From NCBI GenBank assembly GCA_004565275.1, contig SDOX01000002.1:628884-692883 (forward strand): a DNA stretch of 64,000 nt, in the 5' to 3' direction. Shown here one piece after another: positions 1 to 10,435 of this stretch; the first letter of the stretch is position 1, and each line of letters starts with the position of its first letter. The DNA comes from Nannochloropsis salina CCMP1776. Its lineage: Eukaryota > Sar > Eustigmatophyceae > Eustigmatales > Monodopsidaceae. The position numbers and the translations under genes are program-made. The notes under the pieces are model-generated. The model was not told the origin of the DNA and made no database searches. It saw only the letters and a program-made list of their open reading frames with translations.

Positions 1-133
1 CACGAGTTCGTCAAGCCCCATTATACAACTGTACACGTCCCATCATGTCTTGCTCCCTGCCTAAGAAGTTTTGGAACAACTAGTGCAATTCTAATCAGAA
101 ATGCCGAGGCTGCACGTATCGTTTTAATTCCTG

Positions 134-1902
134 TTATTCCCGGCTAAAATTCTGATTTGCCAACACGTAAATTCCTTGTCCAATTATCCACGCGAAACTG
201 CCAATAAAGGTCGCTAAAAACAAGACACCTGCACACTTATTGGCCCCAGCGCGGTCACGCATCTTATTTTCTTGCTCACGATCAATTGGGAGAAGGAACA
301 AGAGCATCAGGGGCGCAGGAGAGACACACGATGTGAGCACAGTAAGCCGCCACAATCCACGAAGGTCGCCTCGCCTCAAGGCGCTGTTGCTCACATCCCA
401 TATTAGTGACAAAAGGGACCCCAGCGAATTGCCCACAATAAGAGCCAGGTTGGAAAAGGTCGTAAGCATAGAATACGTCGCTCCCTCACTCCCGCCGGGG
501 CAGAGTTTCATGTACACGATAGTTAAGGGAAGGAACTGCATACCTTATCATGTATTGGGAAAGTCGAGAGAATTCTTAGAGGCGCCATGATAGCAAGATG
601 CAGCAAATCAAAAATATTTCAATCACGATGTACAAGCAGGTCGAGACCGCTGCGTAAGGAAAGCGTAGAGACGAGAGAACGTCCAAAATGCGACAAGAGC
701 CAAAAATACCCACCACTTATGAAGGCACTCATCACGTCATCGCCAAGGGAGAACAGAAAATTGGAGATACCAAGGTACTCGTTGATGTGAAATATAAGTA
801 AAAGCTGCAGCACGCTTAGCACCGCCAGCAGGCACGTAGAAAAGATGTACACTGAGCGCCAGCTGGAACGAAGGAAATACCGCTTGTAAATGAGTATCCC
901 TACGAAAGTCATGAGCCGACCTCCGAAAGATAGAGCTCCTAACATCACCGGCGTGAAATCCAGAGTCAGCTGAAGGAAAGAGTTCCAGGATACATTCGGC
1001 ACTGTGAGTGGTCAGGCATGGTGATAAATGCGTGACTAAGGCTTGAGCATTTACCTTATTCTTGCCTTCAAGGCCAAAATCTTCAAGCCAGTACCTCACT
1101 GCCACCAGTTTCGCTTACCTTGAAAAAGATTGTATATAAATATGAAAGCCATTGGTTGGAACACGACGCGAAGGGTTACTGTTTCCCATATCTGCTGCAG
1201 TTGATGCGACACGGACGGGCGATCATCTATGCCTAAGCCGCCGGCAGCCATTCCAGTGAGTGAACGGTGCATATCCTTGAGAAAGCTTATCGAAGGCAGT
1301 AGCACAAGTAAGGGTGCCAATCCCGTAAGACACATGATCTTTTCAAAAGACAGACTGTAGGTCCAGGTTTCATTGTAAACTACACTGCCGAGTACTGAAC
1401 CAAGCACCGCAAATCCGAAACGCACAGTGTAAACCAGGCTTTGGAGGTGCCCATGGTCATCCTCATCCTCATTCGTACTTCTCTCCACAATCATCGCGTC
1501 AGAGATCGTGTCGCACATTACCATTCCCATTGTGGAAATGCAAAGCCCAATACCAAGCGTGGGCGCTGAGGGCGTATCCAGCAAGCCCAGGTAAACCAGA
1601 CTGCTGCCCCAAAGAAGGACGCCGAATAGAATATACGGTCTGCGGCGCTCTCCACACAAGGGCATTGCGTCCGATGTGAACCCCAAAAAAAATTTGAACG
1701 CCCAGGGGAGAGACGTGCAAATCATCACTTGGTTTTGTATCACAGGATGTGCGTTAAGTGAGCGCACCAAATAGACCGCCAGTGGAGTCGAAAGGAAGCT
1801 GGGAACAAACCCTACAAGGGCATACACTAAGCACAGACCAATATTATGCGCCTGGATTTCGAAAAAAATTGTGAGGATGGGTCTTATGTAAGTTGGTGTC
1901 AT
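134..1902 (-). CDS. BT1-family folate/pteridine transporter
   Basis: Predicted membrane carrier for folates or pteridines (BT1/FBT branch of the major facilitator superfamily). Three exons fit in phase: 1902-1119, 1001-634 and 535-134, joined by GT-AG introns of 117 and 98 bp, giving 517 residues, normal for the family. Exon 1 holds the family signature (PWAFKFFLGFTSDAMPLCG followed by ERRRPY) between the first membrane helices. Exon 3 has the second conserved block (KLCPGGSEGATYSML), and about twelve hydrophobic segments are spread along the protein. No plastid presequence is visible, so a plasma-membrane or internal-membrane location is likely. The exon 2/3 junction is the least certain, but the chosen one restores the FLPLTIVYMKLCPGG block without a stop. 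The family call is firm. The substrate is inferred from the family only. Confidence 0.87.
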
Positions 1903-2747
1903 TCACCGCTGCTTATGAAACACGATCGAAGAAGGGCAAATCTATGAAATGACGGGGCCTGAAATTTGATTTAGGGGTCGTCAGCATTCATCTCTGCTAC
2001 CTTGAGATTTATAAATCCTTGCGAGCACTACATCATTCAAAGCCACCGGTAGTGAAGCTTCAGTTCATGTACATTGCTTTCAGCCTCCCTGGAGCACATC
2101 ACATTATTGCTTCCAGCCTTCTTGCCACACATAATTCACCTACCTTCCCCATATTCGTCCAATAATCCTCCTCGTCGATCACTTCTTCGTAAATGTGGCG
2201 TTGTTCGTTCTGCCCTGCCGACCGGATTTCGGAACAGAGTCGAGGACCCTGGGGCAAAATGATCGCAGCGTCGGTAGGTGCGAGCGATGAATGATGTTGA
2301 AGGCCAATCATTTCCCTGTCATGCGAGCCAGTGAGAGTAGATCTTCGGGGGGTGCTGTCAGACCTCCGACTGGTTCTGTTCCCGCGGTGTGCCGTACTGG
2401 CACGGGAGGGAGAGGAGCAAGTGCTCGCCCAAGGGCCTCGGCGACCCTTCCTCCGGCCCCGGCCTCAGCGTGGGCGCCCCCACCTTCCCGCCGGCCTTAT
2501 CTCGTTCGCTTTAAAGGAAGGCGACCATGCTCTCAGCCAGGAAGACTTATGAGAAGGATAGAGCGTACTCGTTTTCTGGGGGCTGTGTACCTTGAAAACT
2601 CGTGCTCGGTTTCTGTACCCGTACCAACATCGCTAGCATATATGGACAGCTTATATATTGTATAGCAACCCACTCATTCGCCTGTCCACGAATGTCAGTT
2701 ACAGCTTACATCTAGGCACAGTCTTCGTATTCACGGTGTAGAGTTTA
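1903..2747. other. Intergenic, divergent promoter region
   Basis: About 0.8 kb between the transporter (-) and the kinase (+), which are transcribed away from each other. Short frames here have no recognisable domain or conserved composition. A GC-rich patch at about 2340-2520 may be 5' UTR of the kinase gene. No gene seen. Confidence 0.5.
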
Positions 2748-5700
2748 TTGCCCACGTGCAATTGTTGGGGAGCAAGGTGGCGACCAAACTACTCGGTCAT
2801 ATACGGCGTTCGTTTGATGCTTCTGTCGCCGCAAAGTGACGCGCCATGTGCTAGAGCGTGCGGTGCAAGTGGAAGAGAAAACAATGAGAGCTTTTCTAGC
2901 CGTGGCCCCACACAGGTTGAGGACGACTTTCTCGATTCGTATGAGGAAAGAACGTTGATGAGCGGAGATACTCAGCAGGAGCCCGGCTTCACCAACGGAG
3001 ATGCGACACGAGATGCAGTTTTGGAGCCTTGGGGTCGCCTCTTGCCTCTCAAACGTGGTGCTGCACACATCAAACTTCTGTTCCGGCCGGCTGAGACATC
3101 ACATTGTCAGGCCAATACTTATATTTTGGGAAGAGGGCGATCGTGCGACATTCGGTTGGACGATGTTCGCATTTCCTCTCAGCACTGTCGCGTGTACTGT
3201 CTGGAGAGCAGGGAGCCTGGAGGTCGCACAACTTTCAAAGTATATGTTGAAGATATGAGCTCCAACGGTACATTCGTGAACCGTCGGGTCCGATTGGCCA
3301 AAGGGCAGCGCCGTTTGCTTAACTCTGGGGACGAGCTGTGCTTGGTCAAGGCGAGGGAGGACCAGGACTACGAGGCCGCCTCTTATGTCTTCATTCCCAT
3401 GGAGCCTAAAGATCGACAGCAACGCCAACCTCGCCAAGCAGGTGGGATGCCGTCTCCGTCGTTCGAGTCCTCTCTGCCGACCACCTCGATCCCCCCGCCT
3501 ACGCATGCAATAGCGTCCTGTGTCTTCTCGAGTGCATCTTCTCCAAGGGCCGCGCAGACAGTGTGCAATCAAAATCCATGTAGCCGGCCGCTGGTGCCAT
3601 ATGATGGTATACACTCCTTTGCAGGCAATTATGTAAGGCGCATCGAGGAATTCTACGACATACGAGAGGAAATCGGGCGCGGCACGTGTGGACGTGTCCA
3701 TGTGGCTTTGCACCGCAAGACTGGGGAGTCCTGGGCGATCAAGATCATCGAAACGCGCAAATTTGGCCTTACGCCGGGCCTGTCTCCCAAAGAACTGGTG
3801 CAAGAAGCGGAGGTGCTTCGCAGTATCGCTCATCCCCATGTGGTGCGGTTGCAGGACATCTTTCAGACGGAGGACGTGATCTACTTGGTCATGGAACTGG
3901 TGCAAGGAGGCGACCTTTTCGACCGCATCGTTGACCGAGGTCGATACCCGGAGGCAATCGCGCGCAAGCTGATGCGGAACGTACTGCAAGCGGTGCAGTA
4001 TCTACACGCCCGTAACATCGTGCATCGGGACTTGAAACCCGAGAACATTCTGTTGGTGCACCGTGACTCGGACGTGGATGTAAAGCTCACAGACTTCGGC
4101 CTGGCGAAGCGCACTACCAGCGAAGGTCTCAAAACGTTCTGTGGTACCCCTCAATATTTTGCTCCTGAAGTTTTGAAGCGTCGCAACACCACGCAAGGAA
4201 CGGGCCGCTACGGTCGGGAGGCAGACATGTGGTCGTTGGGCGTGATTTTGTACATTGTTCTGAGTGGGACGCCACCATTTGATGATTCTACGCTTTTTGA
4301 ACAGATACGCACAGCCACTTACACATTTGAGGGGCCAGAGTGGGAAGGTGTGAGCACGCAGGCCAAGGACTTGGTGAGCCGGCTGATGACCGCCTCCCCA
4401 GCCACTCGCTTGGAGGTGGACCAAGCCCTGTCCCATCCTTGGTTTGCAACGTCATTGCCACCTTTTGACGTGTCTGAAACAGACGATCAGCGCTCAGCTC
4501 TTGCTGAGGGATCAAGAAATAATGGAAGTCCTTCATCGATGACAGACGGAGAAGACGAAATTGTCGTAGCGGCATGTGAGGAGCATTGTAAAAACATTGT
4601 CACGGTCACCGAGACATCACATTGCCCGAAAGGCGAGTCCAGTATCACGACTTCTGTAATGGTGCTTAGCAAGAACAGGAAATCGAAAAAGGATCAAGAA
4701 AAAATGGCTTCATCATTGTATGAGGCAAATTGTCTCAAGCTAGCTCAAAAAGAGATAACGGGTCCGCCCGGCGTGCCTCCGCTGACGCTCCAAAATGCAG
4801 CAGCCTTGCGACAGGCTACAACAAAGCAAAACCAGCAATACAAACAGTGCCAGGGTTTGGGTGCTAATTTACAGATATTAGATAGTCCACTGCCTTCTGC
4901 TTTTGAAGCGAGCCGAGAAAAAGTGCGTGATAAAAGGCTGGATATTGTAGGCCGCGACTGTGGAAAGGGACCTGTAAAGCGGAGGAAACCGGGGAGGAAG
5001 ACATTTGAAGTAGGGGTGACAACAGTAGAGTTACCCGACGATAAGATAGCTGAGTATTCAAGCGCCGAAGAAGGTGAAGCTGAAGAGAAATTGATGATTT
5101 CGCAGGCCGTCGGGAGCTCCTCTCCCCAAAGTTTTGGCGAAGCTTTCGAATCAGACGACGGGCCTACCTCACAGTCAGGAATTACCGGAGCGATGGTACA
5201 GCGAGAATTTGTGGGAGTGGCAAGAATAGCAGAAAGTGCTGTCTCTGAAGCCGCAGCAGGAATAGAATACTTACGTGATAGATTTCCTTCCACAACAAGA
5301 GATTCGAAGCAGTCAGCAGCCGGGATATCGCCAAGCCCTGCGGGACCGATCGCCCTCGCTAATGTGGAGGGAAAGCGACTCGTCCGAGGTCAGGGGATGC
5401 TATCAGTGGCCATTATTCAGCGAAAATCGACCTCTAGCAAGGAAAAGGAAAAGCGGGTAGCTTACGACGGACTGCAGCAAGAAAAGACTTATCTAACCTC
5501 GAAAATTGTCAAAGATCCGGCTGCTCCGCCCAAAGCTTCGAGAGCCGCCATCCTTGATACATACTCGGCTTTGGCTTTACCCGTATCTCCTTGGAATGCG
5601 GATACAGCTTCATCAGTAGCTCATTCATCTTCATCGCCTCGTCAGCCGGTGGAAGCCACGTCCAAGCCGAGAGGGCAAAATGTGATTCGAGAGCGAAAGA

Positions 5701-5777
5701 CCAAGCAGACAATGCTAACTCAATTCCTTTACAAAGGGGGGGGGGAGAAGGTGGCGGAACGCAAGCTTCGCGAATGA
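2748..5777 (+). CDS. FHA-domain Ser/Thr kinase, CHK2/Rad53-like
   Basis: Checkpoint-type protein kinase with the order FHA domain (about residues 107-198; GRGRSCDIRL, SSQHC and SSNGTFVN motifs) then a CAMK-group catalytic domain (about 305-567). The kinase looks active: glycine loop GRGTCGRV, Lys332 in AIKI, HRD at 426-428 followed by LKPEN, DFG at 449-451, and an APE motif. This is the architecture of CHK2/Rad53, which read DNA-damage phosphorylation through the FHA domain. The protein is long (1009 residues against about 540 for animal CHK2) because of a low-complexity, Ser/Glu-rich tail of some 440 residues with no known domain. The tail ends in a PCNA-box-like QTMLTQFL. The start is uncertain: Met at 2748, 2817 and 2958 are all possible, and all precede the FHA domain. 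No intron is needed. Confidence 0.88.
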   Translation: MPTCNCWGARWRPNYSVIYGVRLMLLSPQSDAPCARACGASGRENNESFSSRGPTQVEDDFLDSYEERTLMSGDTQQEPGFTNGDATRDAVLEPWGRLLPLKRGAAHIKLLFRPAETSHCQANTYILGRGRSCDIRLDDVRISSQHCRVYCLESREPGGRTTFKVYVEDMSSNGTFVNRRVRLAKGQRRLLNSGDELCLVKAREDQDYEAASYVFIPMEPKDRQQRQPRQAGGMPSPSFESSLPTTSIPPPTHAIASCVFSSASSPRAAQTVCNQNPCSRPLVPYDGIHSFAGNYVRRIEEFYDIREEIGRGTCGRVHVALHRKTGESWAIKIIETRKFGLTPGLSPKELVQEAEVLRSIAHPHVVRLQDIFQTEDVIYLVMELVQGGDLFDRIVDRGRYPEAIARKLMRNVLQAVQYLHARNIVHRDLKPENILLVHRDSDVDVKLTDFGLAKRTTSEGLKTFCGTPQYFAPEVLKRRNTTQGTGRYGREADMWSLGVILYIVLSGTPPFDDSTLFEQIRTATYTFEGPEWEGVSTQAKDLVSRLMTASPATRLEVDQALSHPWFATSLPPFDVSETDDQRSALAEGSRNNGSPSSMTDGEDEIVVAACEEHCKNIVTVTETSHCPKGESSITTSVMVLSKNRKSKKDQEKMASSLYEANCLKLAQKEITGPPGVPPLTLQNAAALRQATTKQNQQYKQCQGLGANLQILDSPLPSAFEASREKVRDKRLDIVGRDCGKGPVKRRKPGRKTFEVGVTTVELPDDKIAEYSSAEEGEAEEKLMISQAVGSSSPQSFGEAFESDDGPTSQSGITGAMVQREFVGVARIAESAVSEAAAGIEYLRDRFPSTTRDSKQSAAGISPSPAGPIALANVEGKRLVRGQGMLSVAIIQRKSTSSKEKEKRVAYDGLQQEKTYLTSKIVKDPAAPPKASRAAILDTYSALALPVSPWNADTASSVAHSSSSPRQPVEATSKPRGQNVIRERKTKQTMLTQFLYKGGGEKVAERKLRE

Positions 5778-5957
5778 TTTAGAACAAATTTGTTACTCCA
5801 CAAAATAAAAATGTTAAATAGTGTATCATCTTTGGCGTATGCAATTCTTGTTTAGCTGTGGACATGACTACATGCATATGAGCTCGTGATGCCTGTTCTC
5901 GACATACAGCATTCCTGTCGGCAAATTGCAATTCAAATTTCGTCAACTATCTTCTCG

Positions 5958-7031
5958 TCACGTCATGGGACCCTTATCTTCCAGCAGTGTTTCACACTCC
6001 GTAGGCACAGACATGAGGTCCAGATCGTCCATCACAAACAACTCGTCCAACCCCTGCCCCGCCAAGGCGCTACTAAGATCTCCGGCTTCGGGAACACATA
6101 CTCCCAGCGCTCCGAGGAGGCCTCCAAGCCCAGCTTCATGTGCGACCTTGACTGTCTCGCTGTCCTTCTCGAAGGCCTCAATCTTTGCCTGCGTGTTGTC
6201 AATATCTTGCTGAATCTTCTCCCGCGCCGACTTCCCTGTAGGTGTCATCTCTAATTTCTGTTTATGGGATTCCAGACGCTTTAGCAGACCTGAAAGTGCT
6301 TCGGCCGCTACCAACTCCTCACCCTCGTCGCTACCTTCCTCCACCACCAGGCCTGCGCTAAGGCTTTGTAACTGCCCGTCCTCGTTGAATGCCACCACGC
6401 AGACCTCCTTAAGACCTTGATATTTGAGGCCACTACCCTCATGAATGTCCTGGCCAATTTGTAACTGACCCGTAAAAGTACCCACAGCCTGAGAGACATA
6501 AAGGACTGTCCCATCTGCACCGACCTCAAATCGCGAGGAATCCTGCCGGAGGTCCGGGAGAGCTCGCTCCATGATGGCGACCAAGCCTAAGTATTCTGCA
6601 CGATCTAGAGGGCCTGTGGCGCTGCTGTAATAGACAAAGTCTTCGGAGAGCACATTCCAACCCCGAGAGACTATGATACGCGGAGCCATATTCGCAAATG
6701 CCTTCGCGCGGATGAGCGCGCGATCAGTATCGGTGCTTTTGCTATTCGGACGGATAGCGGACAAAAAGCCTGGCGCGACTTCCACATTTGGAAATGATCG
6801 TCGCAATACAACTTCAGCACACAGAGGTATGGATGAGGAACTTGAGACAACATCTGACGGAGAATGCGCCACTGCATCTCGACCACCACTTTCTTTTGTC
6901 CTTGTTGAAGTCGTGCCGGTGATGAGCACAGAGGTTTGGGGGAAATCAAGGCGGGGAACAAAGGCCTGTACAATTTTGGACATCATGAAGACAGCGGCCA
7001 CAAGGCTAGAAGACGCCACGAGGCCCTTCAT
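5958..7031 (-). CDS. Plastid-targeted protein of unknown role, NTF2-like region
   Basis: Single-exon protein of 357 residues. The N-terminus is a hydrophobic signal peptide ending in VQA-FVP, with Phe at the predicted +1 position, followed by a Ser/Thr-rich stretch: the bipartite import signal of stramenopile plastid proteins. The middle (about residues 105-215) has the look of an NTF2/SnoaL-like cone fold, with the helix RAEYLGLVAIMERALPDL and a following strand GTFTG; this is a weak assignment made by eye. The C-terminal third contains a heptad-like helix (LLKRLESHKQKLEM) and an acidic tail. It converges on the kinase gene, with only 180 bp between the stop codons. Likely a stromal or thylakoid-associated protein. 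No enzyme activity can be named. Confidence 0.75.
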   Translation of the reverse strand: MKGLVASSSLVAAVFMMSKIVQAFVPRLDFPQTSVLITGTTSTRTKESGGRDAVAHSPSDVVSSSSSIPLCAEVVLRRSFPNVEVAPGFLSAIRPNSKSTDTDRALIRAKAFANMAPRIIVSRGWNVLSEDFVYYSSATGPLDRAEYLGLVAIMERALPDLRQDSSRFEVGADGTVLYVSQAVGTFTGQLQIGQDIHEGSGLKYQGLKEVCVVAFNEDGQLQSLSAGLVVEEGSDEGEELVAAEALSGLLKRLESHKQKLEMTPTGKSAREKIQQDIDNTQAKIEAFEKDSETVKVAHEAGLGGLLGALGVCVPEAGDLSSALAGQGLDELFVMDDLDLMSVPTECETLLEDKGPMT

Positions 7032-7494
7032 ATTGGTGGAGAGGACCTGTGCATGAGTGGGGGCGGTGAGGGAAGATACAGGTCCGGTTGAGCCTCGCCA
7101 GACCCTCGCCCTTTCTCCCTCTCCGCCGACTCCTCTTCAAGTGCCCCGAGTAGCAAGTGCCCCCGTGGCGCCCTTAAAATGCCTTTCTGCCCTATTTCAA
7201 GTGCCTCCCGTGTTCTGCGATCTCGCTACGAGCCGAAGGCCTGAGCGGCCCCGCGCGCTAGCTGTACTTTAGTGTTTGTTGGGCTTGAAGAGGTCTTTCT
7301 GCTTCGTGGCGCGCGGCTCGATTCAGCATGATGGTTGGGAGGGAAGTCTAGCAGCTTGATACTTGGGAGAAGACGTGAAGTATGTGTTGATTGTAAGGGG
7401 TTTCTCACAAGGGACTGGCATTCAGCCTTTTCTTTGCATCTGGACTCATTTTTTATCATTGGCAGGCATAATTGCATACGCCATTGACAAAGTT
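7032..7494. promoter_or_regulatory. Divergent upstream region between plastid protein and MCM9
   Basis: Roughly 0.46 kb separate the two divergent start codons. It contains a CT-rich tract near 7110-7150 but no TATA-like element I would defend. The MCM9 frame stays open back to 7363, so part of this may be coding or 5' UTR. Confidence 0.35.
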
Positions 7495-10104
7495 ATGTTC
7501 TGTCATGCGTCACCCTCTCCACCTCCTCCACCTCTTCATGCTGGTCATCCCGTCGCGCCACACAGAAATGCGGCAGCAGTTCGCCTTATCCGTGCCGGGC
7601 ACACTTTGCTGAGCCCCGATGAGCATCGTGAAATTTTTGCCAACTTCATTCAAAGCGGGCGAAATCCGGGATACGTGGATGCGCTCAAAGAGCTGTTACA
7701 CAGAGACGACGAAATGGGTCATCACTCGTTTGTTGTTAACGCGCAAGACATTATTGCGTTCAATCCGATGGTCGGCTATCTCCTCATGTACAATCCCATG
7801 GTTCTTTTACCGATCTTCGAGGAAGCTGTGCTTCGGGTCCAAATGACGCTCCTAAAGACCCTCGAAGCCAAGGATCGTGTCGATCAGCCCGACAACGCGA
7901 CACAGCAACTCCGTTCACACCGGAGTGTTAAAGGGCACGTCCATGTCCGCATTTTCCACATCCCGCCCATTCCAGAACTTTACAAGTCTAGTCTGAGTGA
8001 CATTCGTGCCCACGACGTAGGCCGTCTCATACAAGTGATCGGAACGGTGGTGCGCTTGGGAGCGGTGAAGATGCTGAATGCGTCCCGAGAGTTCACGTGT
8101 CGCAATGGTAAATGCCGTCATCGATTTCGCGTGTACGCGGATTTTGAACAGGGGTACGTCATGCAGGCTCCTCAAGCGTGCCCCCGGGAATGTCGGTCGA
8201 GCGAATTTGAGGAGGCGCCGGAGGCAGACGAGTGCACTGATTATCAGGAGATCAAGATTCAGGAGCAAATACAGAATCTGAGGTTTGGCTCCATCCCACG
8301 CTCGATTTTAGTCGCCCTTGAGGACGACTTGGTTGACACTTGTCGTCCAGGGGACGACGTGGTCATCTCCGGGTGTCTCATGCGGCGTTGGCGGCCTGTC
8401 TGTAAAGACCGGCGCTGCGAGGTGGAGGTAGTTTTGCGCGCTAACAGCGTGCGCCTGATTAGCAAACCTAATCTGTTCCAAGGCCGCTTGGTTATGCGTG
8501 AGGAGAGCCGACAGAGCTTTATGCGCTTTTGGGCGCATTATTACGATATAAGAGAGCCTCATGTGGCGCGCAACATAATTGTCCGCTCCGTTTGTCCGCA
8601 GATATACGGCATGCTCGTCGTCAAGCTGGCTATCCTTCTGACTATTATTGGTGGCGTGGAAATGGATACAAAACATTGTTCCACCAGCGCCTCAGACGGC
8701 AATACATCGGATCGGGAGAAAGCCGCGGGAGAGGACAAGTTTCGGGTCCGCAGTCATCCCCATCTCCTGCTAGTGGGCGATCCGGGGACGGGCAAGAGCC
8801 AATTTCTGCGCTTTGCGAGCCGCTTGGTACCTCGCTCAGTACTCACAACGGGGATAGGGACCACTAACGCAGGTCTAACATGCAGTGCCGTCCGGGATGG
8901 GAACGAGTGGGTTCTTGAAGCCGGTGCTTTGGTACTGGCAGACCGCGGACTATGCTGCATCGACGAGTTTTCCTCGATTCGTGAACACGACCGCACAGCG
9001 ATCCACGAGGCTATGGAGCAGCAAACACTTTCAATCGCAAAAGCTGGACTGGTGTGTAAGTTGAATGCACGGGCGTCTGTTATCGCGGTGACGAATCCCA
9101 AGGTGAATCTTGGATCGGACGATGGTGGAACGGAAGTCGGTATGACAGATCTGACCGTCACCACGGCCATAAATGCCCCTCTCCTTTCGCGCTTCGATCT
9201 TGTCCTCCTGCTCACGGATAAGTGCGGTGAAGAGTGGGATGAAGCTGTTTCCACATTTGTGCTGAATGGGTCCATCTCGCAGAAATGTGAGCACGAACGT
9301 GCCAACAGGACCGCGTCCGCGATCGAGAATCTCAGCACTTCGGCAAATCCTCAATCCAGCAGTCACGGAACAGCTTTCGAGTCACCGACTGTGCCGTTTT
9401 GGACTCTTCAGCAATTACAAAACTACGTAGCTTTTGTCAAAAGTACCTTTAACCCTGAGCTTTCTCAGGAAGCTATGACCGTACTAGAGTGCTATTATCA
9501 GGTACAACTATTCGAGACATCATAAATACCTTCAAATAGAGAATGTTTGATAGGTACTTTTGACTTACCTGCATTACCACAGATGCAACGGACGTCGGAC
9601 AATCGAAATGTGGCTTTGACAACAGTTCGTCTCTTGGAAAGCCTCATCCGGCTTTCAGAGGCTCACGCTAGACTCATGTGTCGAGACAGTGTGACGCTGC
9701 AGGACGCTGTTGTAGCTGTTTTTTGTGTGGAATGCTGTCGCAAGTCGATTCCCAGTCTGGGGGCTTACAGAGGTAGGAATGTACAGAACTTTCAACACAA
9801 CTTTTTACACTTCTGCATTTCCCTCTTTTCACTCTTTTCAATTTTTGACCATTAAGATTATCATTATGATACCAAGGATCCCGAGAGAGATTATGAAGAC
9901 ATGCAGAGTGTAGTCTTTCAACACAACTTTTCACACTTCTGCATTTCCCTCTGTTCACTCTTTACAATTTTGGACCATTAAGATTATCATTATGATACCA
10001 AGGATCCCGAGAGAGATTATGAAGACATGCAGAGTGTAGTGCTTCGGTCGCTGGGGTTGCGGATGCCGACTGTAAAGGTAGGTGCGAACAGGCTACATGA
10101 GTAG
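7495..10104 (+). CDS. MCM9: MCM9 DNA helicase
   Basis: Homologue of MCM9, the AAA+ helicase that works with MCM8 in homologous recombination and mismatch repair. Three exons fit in phase: start-9501, 9583-9772 and 9983-10077, the last reading on to a stop at 10104. The zinc-binding OB region with the family string [10 protein letters not shown] is followed by Walker A ([10 protein letters not shown]), Walker B (CCIDEF), the MCM9-type stretch [15 protein letters not shown] and arginine finger (LLSRFD). Exon 2 supplies the winged-helix region ([17 protein letters not shown]). At about 770 residues it lacks the long C-terminal extension of animal MCM9 (1143 residues in human). The frame is open from 7363 but homology begins near 7612, so the Met at 7495 is the preferred start. 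The last intron/exon boundary lies in a tandem repeat (9789-10040). Confidence 0.9.
9789..10040. repeat. 126-bp tandem duplication across MCM9 intron 2/exon 3
   Basis: Two adjacent copies of 126 bp, 9789-9914 and 9915-10040. The 5' halves differ at about five positions. The 3' halves, from the acceptor region through the coding part, appear identical. Each copy carries its own splice acceptor and the first part of exon 3 (encoding [15 protein letters not shown]). Only use of the second copy reads on into the rest of the exon; reading from copy 1 into copy 2 meets a stop. The first copy is therefore probably spliced out with the intron. Confidence 0.9.
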
Positions 10105-10435
10105 TACGGGTGATTACATCTGAAGAATTGATTGATGGTGGTTACAACTGAAGAATTGATTGACGAATAGATACCACGACAGTACGTCACATTCGTCAGA
10201 AAATCTCAATAATGTTTATTTGGAGATATAGAGTAGAAATATGTAGATACAAGTAAAACATGAAATACACAGTGCCCTATTCGACTTTGTACAAGCTTGT
10301 ACAGGTCTGTATCCACTGCTGTTGTGTTTCAAAATTTTCTCCTCCGCTTGAAATCATCATTCTTCAATTCTTTCACTTCATCTTTCTTCAAGTCCCGCGA
10401 TTCACAAAATAAACATAACACACCCGTATGTCGCC
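10105..10435. other. Short convergent intergenic region
   Basis: About 330 bp between the 3' ends of MCM9 (+) and gamma-tubulin (-). It is AT-rich, with a small near-repeat (a string like gaagaattgattga occurs twice near 10120-10160). No gene seen; probably both 3' UTRs. Confidence 0.45.

Noticed and set aside
2291-2665. 124-codon frame before the CHK2-like kinase
   Set aside because: Pro/Arg/Ser-rich reading of a GC-rich patch, more likely 5' UTR; no motif.
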